The notes under the pieces: model-generated
The model's input: only the letters and a program-made list of their open reading frames with translations
Database searches by the model: none
Told to the model about the DNA's origin: nothing
DNA from: Carex sylvatica
Taxonomy: Eukaryota; Streptophyta; Magnoliopsida; Poales; Cyperaceae
Direction: 5' to 3'
Length of the DNA stretch: 64,000 nt
NCBI GenBank assembly: GCA_964058845.1
Contig: CAXKVR010000038.1
Coordinates: 248,001 to 312,000 of the forward strand
Translations under genes and position numbers: made by a program
Shown: piece by piece, positions 58,425 to 64,000 of the stretch
Layout of the letters: each line of letters opens with the position of its first letter
Position numbering within the stretch: position 1 is the first letter of the stretch

Positions 58425-60446
58425 GTCATTCGTGTAGGTCTAAGCTCACCTACACCCATTCGTTCGAAGATAGTTCGCAGCATGAGACTCACACTAGCCC
58501 CCAAATCACATAAAGCTTGTCGGATGGTTGCTTTGCCAATTGTGCATGGAATGAAAAATTTACCCGGATCTCCCAATTTCGGTGGAAGTTTATTTCTCAG
58601 TATAGCACTGCACTGCTCAGTCAATTTCACCGTCTCATGCCCCCCCAAGCTTCGTTTATTGGATAGGATATCTTTGAGAAACTTAGCATAGGTTGGCATT
58701 TGGGTCAAAGCTTCGATGAATGGGATGGTAATGTGCAATTGCTTGAGAACTCCAAGAAAGTTTGAGAACTGTTCATTGAGTCGGGTTTCGGCTAATCTCT
58801 GTGGAAATGGTACTGGTGGCCGGTAAGGGCGGTGGTTTCTCGGTCACCTTCTTTTTCTGTTTGTTGGTTTCATTCTGTACAGGCCGTACGGTATTCATAC
58901 GGACCGTATGGTCTGTCTTCTCAGTTACAACCTCAATCGGATCAGGCTTTGACTGTTCAGAAATCGCAGGGGGTGTTGGTACGGGCCGTATGGGATTCAT
59001 ATGGACCGTATGATCGGCTTCTGGCTCGACAGGTATGGCTGGTCCTTGGTACTGTGTCCCACTTCGCAATGTTACCGCTTTGGCCTCTCCCCTGGGGTTA
59101 ATTTCTGGTTGGCCTGGTAGCATTCCAGGTTGTGGTGGTGCGGTTTGGCTCCCACTTTGAGGTTTGTTTTGGGCCAAACTTGCCAATTGAGCACTGATCG
59201 TTTGCATCTGTTCGAAAAGCATTTGATTCATCTTCCCTTGTTCGTGCATGAAGTTTTCCACTGCAGGGGCAACATAGGGCTTAGATGGTCCAGAATATGG
59301 TGGTCGGTTGTTTGAGTTATTGAATGCAGCATTGTTGTAGAAGTTGCGGTTGTTATTGTTGCTGCCAGAAGGGTTGTTGTTGAATTGTGTGGGATTGTTT
59401 TGCTTCCACCTCCAATTCTGTTGTTCAATTGGATCCTTGGAATAGGTTCGGCTGAAAGGAGGTTTTGGGAAGTAGGATGGTTCACTGTTGAGAGAATTAA
59501 CTTGCTCGGGCCCTTCATCCCTTTGCGCAAGTGGGCAATTCTCATACTCGTGCCCCTCGTCTCCACACATAACACAAGGCTGTGGTTGCTGATTACCAAG
59601 TGCTTTGACACTCATCTTGTCAAAAGCCTTCTGCATGGCGTCAAACTTGGCGGTGAGAGCGGTGATCTGATCGAGCTCAAGTCGGCCTCCTCTAGTTGGT
59701 CGATTGCCTTCTCGGCCGGACCACTGTTGGTTAGTCGCCATATTGTCGATTAAGTTCATTGCCTCAGTAGCGTCTCGATCCATGAGAGCTCCACCTGCAA
59801 CTGCATCTACAGAAGTACGAGTGGTATCAGTTAAACCAGCATAAAAAGACTGAATAAGTAACCATTCGGGAATACCATGATGTGGGCAAGAGTATTGCAA
59901 TTCCCTAAACCTTTCCCAGGCCTCATTCAGTGGTTCATCAGACCTTTGTTTGAAACTGGTCAGTTGGGTCCTAACCTTGGCAATTCTTTTATGGGGGAAA
60001 AATCTGGTCAAAAACAGTTTGGACAATTCCCTCCAAGTAGTAATTGAATCCCTTGGTAATGACCCTAACCATTTCTTGGCTTTATCCCTAAGAGTAAAAG
60101 GAAATAAAGCAAGTCTAATATAATCAGCTGTTGCGCCATTAATTTTAATTGTGGCACAGCATTCAAGGAAGGTCTGAACATGGGCATGCGGATCCTCATG
60201 ATCAATGCCATGGAATGTGTTTTGCTGCACGATGTTGACAATGCCCGGATTGAAGTTGGGTTGGTTGCCGACAATCCTTGGCAATCGGATTGCTCCTCTA
60301 ACATCTCCAGCTCGCGGGACATTGAACTCTTGCAACGTCTTTGGCGCATAGTTTGCTCCTTCGTCATCAGAGTATTGATCCTCGTTGGGTTGACCTTGTC
60401 TAGTACCCTTGTTGAGTGGATCTTGTTCAGCACCGTGGTTGTTCAT
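58425..60446 (-). pseudogene. gag-pol: Athila-type Ty3/gypsy gag and protease start
   Basis: Capsid polyprotein of an Athila/Tat-like element. Starting at 60446, MNNHGAEQDPLNKGTRQGQP leads into the gag core (TFLECCATIKINGATADYI, KAKKWLGSLP, FLTRFFPHKRIAKVRTQLT, FRELQYSCPHHGIPEWLLIQ). A CVMCGDEGHEYENC zinc knuckle, an Asn-rich linker and the lineage word EAKAVTLRSGTQYQGP follow. A frame slip near 58,800 breaks the join to RLAETRLNEQFSNFLGVL. Aspartic protease follows with ALCDLGASVSLM (near 58,470), and the frame ends at the border with repeat G. RT, RNase H and integrase are gone. The gag linker codes DHTVRMN repeats because it contains the ATACGGNCCGTA palindromes. Confidence 0.88.
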
Positions 60447-60707
60447 TTTGCTTTGTTCTGGATCTGTCTGGCCTCTGTTGTCGGTTTGTACGGCCTGTAT
60501 GAATTTTGTACGGGCCGTACGGAGAGGTGACAGATGTGGTGGCGCTGGAACAAATGTGTTGGAAGTTTGCCCCTTGCTTCTGAGATGGTAGTGGTTCTTG
60601 GGCAGTGATTCTTCCAGTATGTTCCTGCAAAGATGAAATACGAAAAATTAAAATTAAAATCTAGAATCAAGCAAAAATAAGAAAAAGTATAGAATTTTAG
60701 TTGCCGT

Positions 60708-60724
60708 CCCCGGCAACGGCGCCA
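60708..60724 (-). promoter_or_regulatory. Primer binding site, tRNA-Asp type
   Basis: On the minus strand TGGCGCCGTTGCCGGGG, 17 bases complementary to the 3' end of plant tRNA-Asp including CCA. It lies six bases inside the LTR and 5' of gag, so it sets the orientation of the Athila-type element as minus. Confidence 0.88.
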
Positions 60725-60730
60725 AAAACT

Positions 60731-62156
60731 TGATCACACAGGAATATATGCCAAAAAGTCTCAGTATAGCAAGCTATACTTTTTAAACCTTTGTTATACT
60801 CTGCCAATTCAGATAGCAAGTGTACTATCCTGTCGTTGAGTATGCTCAGGTATCGATCCACAGGGACGGAAGAAAAACACTAGACTTATCCTAAAATCAC
60901 TTGAAATTCTAGAAGTGAGAGAGATTGGTTTGGTTTTGGTTCTAACAATTCTACTGATTTATAACAAGTTTAAAAGACAATAAAAGATAATTAAAGTTGT
61001 TTTCAATTGATAAAAAGGCGTTTCCAGGGTTCAGATTTCATTTCTGTTCAGTCTCAAGGCATACGGCCCGTACAGATTCCCGTACGGTCCGTATGGGACC
61101 TCAAGTTAATGCTGCAGCTACTGTTTTCTGTGTTGATACTGTGTTTAGGATTTCTTTTGACCAGATCTAGATACCTAACCTTAACTTTCGCATTTTGGCC
61201 TGATACCCGATTACCGGACTCAAGTACTTCCCTCTTAGATGCGTTAAACCTCAACTTTCGCATTTTGGCCTAATTTATCTAAGTTACTTGTTAGTTTACT
61301 AAAAGTATCCAAGGACTTTTGCCTCAAGGAAAGTTTCGCCTTTCGGGTACTCCTTGGTTTCACCCTACTTCATATACTTTATTCGGTTGGAATGAATTTC
61401 ATAGACTTGGCTCCTAACACTTAGATGTGCGCATTCATCTAACGGGATGACTAATCAGATTCAAGCAAGCACAAATAGAGCAATAAAAATACTACATAAC
61501 AAAGTAAAAACAAAGCGTTCAACACAAAATCCAAGTAGCATACAAGCAAAGCTAAACTAGAAACTACATCTTACCCCTAGAAACAAAGTAAATTAGCTAC
61601 TCATGTTCATAAGATAACACAAATAACAAGAAATAAAAGAGTTCATGATAAAACAGTGGAAAATCCGAAGATCCGTTCAAAACTTGCGTTCTTCCATTCT
61701 CTTCTTCTTTTCCTCTTGTCCAAGCAACCTAGAATAATTGAATGATTTGATAGATGGAATGTTAGAGAGAGATCCCCTTTTTCTGCTGTGGAATATCTCC
61801 TTTAATGCCCCAGATCACGTCTCCAGGGGTTTCCTTTTCGGCTTCTCAAATCGTGCTCAATTCAGATTCCAGCTGGATTTTTTGAATCAGCGTTGTACGG
61901 CCCGTACGGGATCCTGTACGGACCATATGCCTGGACTTTGACTTGGAGACTTTGTGCCTCTGTTGTGGATCCTTCTGTGTGGTTGGGCAGATCTTGTACG
62001 GTCCGTACAGAATGTCATACGGGCCGTATGAAAAGTAGTCAGATGCAGTTTTTCACCCTTTTTCCTGCAAAATACCAAACAAAGCATAGCAGTACCACAT
62101 TTCATCGAAATACAAGTAAAAAGTCCACATTCATAGGCTTTAAAGCACAGGTTTCA
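60731..62156 (-). repeat. Athila-type 5' LTR
   Basis: 1,426 bp, TG to CA, next to the primer site. It shares its phrase order with the solo LTR at 24.85-26.66 kb. Palindromes such as GTACGGTCCGTAC occur near 61,060-61,100, 61,897-61,925 and 61,995-62,035. It abuts the copia RT at about 62,160. Confidence 0.8.
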
Positions 62157-62169
62157 TTGTAAATTAGGG

Positions 62170-63685
62170 CCATAATTTAGATATAATATGGAGATATCAG
62201 GAACCTAGTTGTACCACTTGATGGGGTGAAACCTATAGCTAACAAGTGGGTTTTCAAAAGAAAAATAGACATGGATGGTAGTATGGCTGTATACAAAGCA
62301 CGGCTTGTAGCGAAAAGTTTCAAACAAATTCTCGGCGTAGATTATGATAAAACTTTTTTGCCCGTAGCTATGTTTAAGTCAATTCAGATACTCCTAGCAA
62401 TTGTCGCATTTCATGATTATGAAATATGGCAAATGGATGTCAAAACTGCTTTCTTAAATGGAAATTTAGAAGAGGATGTGAATATGACACAACCTGAGGG
62501 TTTTGAAGATCCAAAGAATGCTGGGAAGGTATGCAAGCTTCTGAAATCCATTTATGGATTGAAGCAAGCATCACGGAGTTGGAATCTTCGATTTGACGAA
62601 GAAGTCAAAAAGCTTGACTTCGTCAGATGCGAAGAAGAACCATGTGTGTACAGGAAAACTAGTGGGAGTGCCATCGCCTTTCTAATCTTGTATGTAGATG
62701 ACATACTGTTCATAGGAAATGATATTCTTCTTTTGCAACAAGCTAAGTTTTCATTAAAGAAAGTTTTCTCGATGAAGGACTTGGGCGAGGCTGTCTATAT
62801 ACTAGGCATAAAGATCTATCGGGATAGATCAAAGAGACTTATAGGGTTAAGTCAAAGCACATACATTGACAAAGTGCTAAATAGATTTAGCATGCAGGAT
62901 TCTAAGAAAGGATTCCTGCTAATGAATTATGGTGCACAGCTTAGCAAGACTCAGTGTCCTTCGACAACTCATGAGCGAAGCATAATGAGTAGAGTGCCAT
63001 ACGCTTCGGCTATAGGCTCTATCATGTACGCCATATTGTGCACTCGCCCAGATATCTCGTACTCTTTGAGTGTAACGAGTAGATATCAGGCTAATCCAGG
63101 CATGGAGCACTGGAATGCTGCAAAGAATATCCTTAAGTACTTGAGAAGAACTAAGGATATGTTTCTCGTCTACGGTGGTGACCCTGAACTCGTAATAAAC
63201 GGTTACACTGATGCCAGTTTCCAAACTGATCGAGATGATTCGAGATCACAGTCCGGATATGTGTTCATACTCAACGGTGGGGCTGTGAGCTAGAAGAGTT
63301 CAAAGCAAGAGACTACAGCAGACTCAACCACCGAAGCTGAGTACATAGCCGCATCTGAAGCAGCTAAAGAAGGTTTCTGGATCAAGAAGTTCCTTAGCGA
63401 ACTAGGAGTGATTCCCAGTGTTCAAGGCCCTGTGGACCTCTACTGTGACAACAATGGAGCTATAGCTCAGGCCAAGGAACCGAGATCGCACTCAAGATCC
63501 AAGCATGTTCTGCGACGTTATCACCTGATACGAGAAATCATAAATAGAGGTGACGTAAAGATATGTAGAGTTGACACAGCCAGCAACACAGCTGATCCAC
63601 TCACAAAACCTCTTCCTCAAGCCAAGCACCAGTTGCATACGGCTTCTATGGGTCTGAGACACATAGGAGATTGGCTATGATTCTT
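62170..63685 (+). pseudogene. pol: Copia reverse transcriptase and RNase H
   Basis: RT from KPIANKWVFKRKIDMDGSM through QMDVKTAFLNGNLEEDV, KSIYGLKQASRSWN and the catalytic YVDD box (AFLILYVDDILFIGND), then the connection SRVPYASAIGSIMYAI and RNase H (GYTDASF, DSTTEAEYIAASEAAKE, DLYCDNNGAIAQAKEP, SKHVLRRYHLIREI, TADPLTKPLP). TAG at 63,291-63,293 replaces the Trp of the usual AVSWKSSKQ, so the frame is broken inside RNase H. The region before RT is missing. Confidence 0.92.
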
Positions 63686-63760
63686 TCTTTAGATCTATGA
63701 GATTTTTAGAATATTAGAGATTTGTATAAGTAGGGCTTACGATGATTGGCTCCTAGCTTA

Positions 63761-63770
63761 AGTGGGAGAT
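63761..63770 (+). promoter_or_regulatory. Polypurine tract
   Basis: AGTGGGAGAT directly before the 3' LTR, the usual plus-strand priming site of copia elements. Confidence 0.8.
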
Positions 63771-64000
63771 TGTTAGTTTGTAATAATCTAGAAGTCAATA
63801 ATACGATAAATTATCATAAAGCTTTGTTCATGAATTGAGTGATTAAATAAACTGTCATTTTGTTGCCTTGAATATTATTACATTTATGAATCATTCCTTT
63901 ATCTGACTAGAGTCAATAACTGGAATTGTGAAACTTCATAATATAGATGATATATATTTTTAAAAGTCACTAACCGAGGTAATTAGCAGGAACACTAATT
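63771..64000 (+). repeat. Copia 3' LTR, cut by the window edge
   Basis: First 230 bases of the LTR, matching 56,062 onward with three substitutions (near 63,797, 63,892 and 63,959). Confidence 0.9.

Larger units (their letters stand above)
56062..64000 (+). mobile_element. Copia LTR retrotransposon, gutted, with nested insertions
   Basis: Plus-strand element inserted in the older minus copia. 5' LTR 56,062-57,863, 3' LTR from 63,771 to the window edge, both starting TGTTAGTTTGTAATAATC. Over the 230 bp that can be compared there are three differences. Between them, repeat G (57,955-58,424) and an Athila-type block (58,425-62,156) replace gag, protease and integrase; only RT and RNase H remain (62,170-63,685). 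It could not move by itself. The 5-bp flank at the left is ATTTT; the right flank is outside the window. Confidence 0.85.

Overview
This is a stretch of a flowering-plant nuclear genome. It is AT-rich, has spliced exons with GT/AG borders, and is packed with plant-type transposable elements. I saw no bacterial, viral or organellar gene clusters and no tRNA or rRNA genes. I cannot assign it to a family of plants. Nearly everything in it is a transposon or a host gene broken by one, and I found no host gene that looks intact.

Layout. 1-0.83 kb: minus-strand Ty3/gypsy gag remnant. 1.6-6.2 kb: about ten foldback MITEs of four types, sitting between TA and TC/GA microsatellites, two of the types alternating as a tandem array. 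7.7-8.9 kb: a 24-bp minisatellite. 11.2-13.5 kb: a 2.3-kb Mutator-like element (MULE) with a perfect 9-bp target duplication; it holds the 5' ends of two genes facing each other, a plant mobile domain (PMD) gene and a mudrA transposase. 13.5-16.2 kb: small hAT and other MITEs. 17.4-30.4 kb: an F-box/PP2-B gene whose second exon is split by an 11.5-kb MULE (18,062-29,573) with long inverted repeats and a perfect 9-bp target duplication. That MULE carries a mudrA transposase on plus and a multi-exon PMD gene on minus, converging; the PMD gene has an Athila-type solo LTR in an intron.

32.2-37.7 kb: a copia remnant, a hAT element, a foldback element, a LINE piece and the 3' exons of a kinesin-14 gene. 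38-40.8 kb: another PMD/mudrA fragment pair. 43.7-45.0 kb: a further MULE with inverted repeats of about 460 bp and a 9-bp duplication. 48.6-53.8 kb: the 3' half of a DEMETER/ROS1-type DNA demethylase gene, dead through stop codons, a frameshift and a 990-bp hAT insertion. 54.4-64 kb: a PMD fragment, a minus-strand copia, and inside it a younger plus-strand copia (LTRs at 56,062 and 63,771) that itself holds an Athila-type gag, PBS and LTR.

The main point of interest is the group of PMD-carrying MULEs. Four PMD remnants lie in 64 kb, two of them inside bounded MULEs with convergent PMD and mudrA genes. Their terminal repeats hold arrays of short GC-rich palindromes, and similar CGG-N-CCG type palindromes recur in the LTRs and gag of the gypsy elements.
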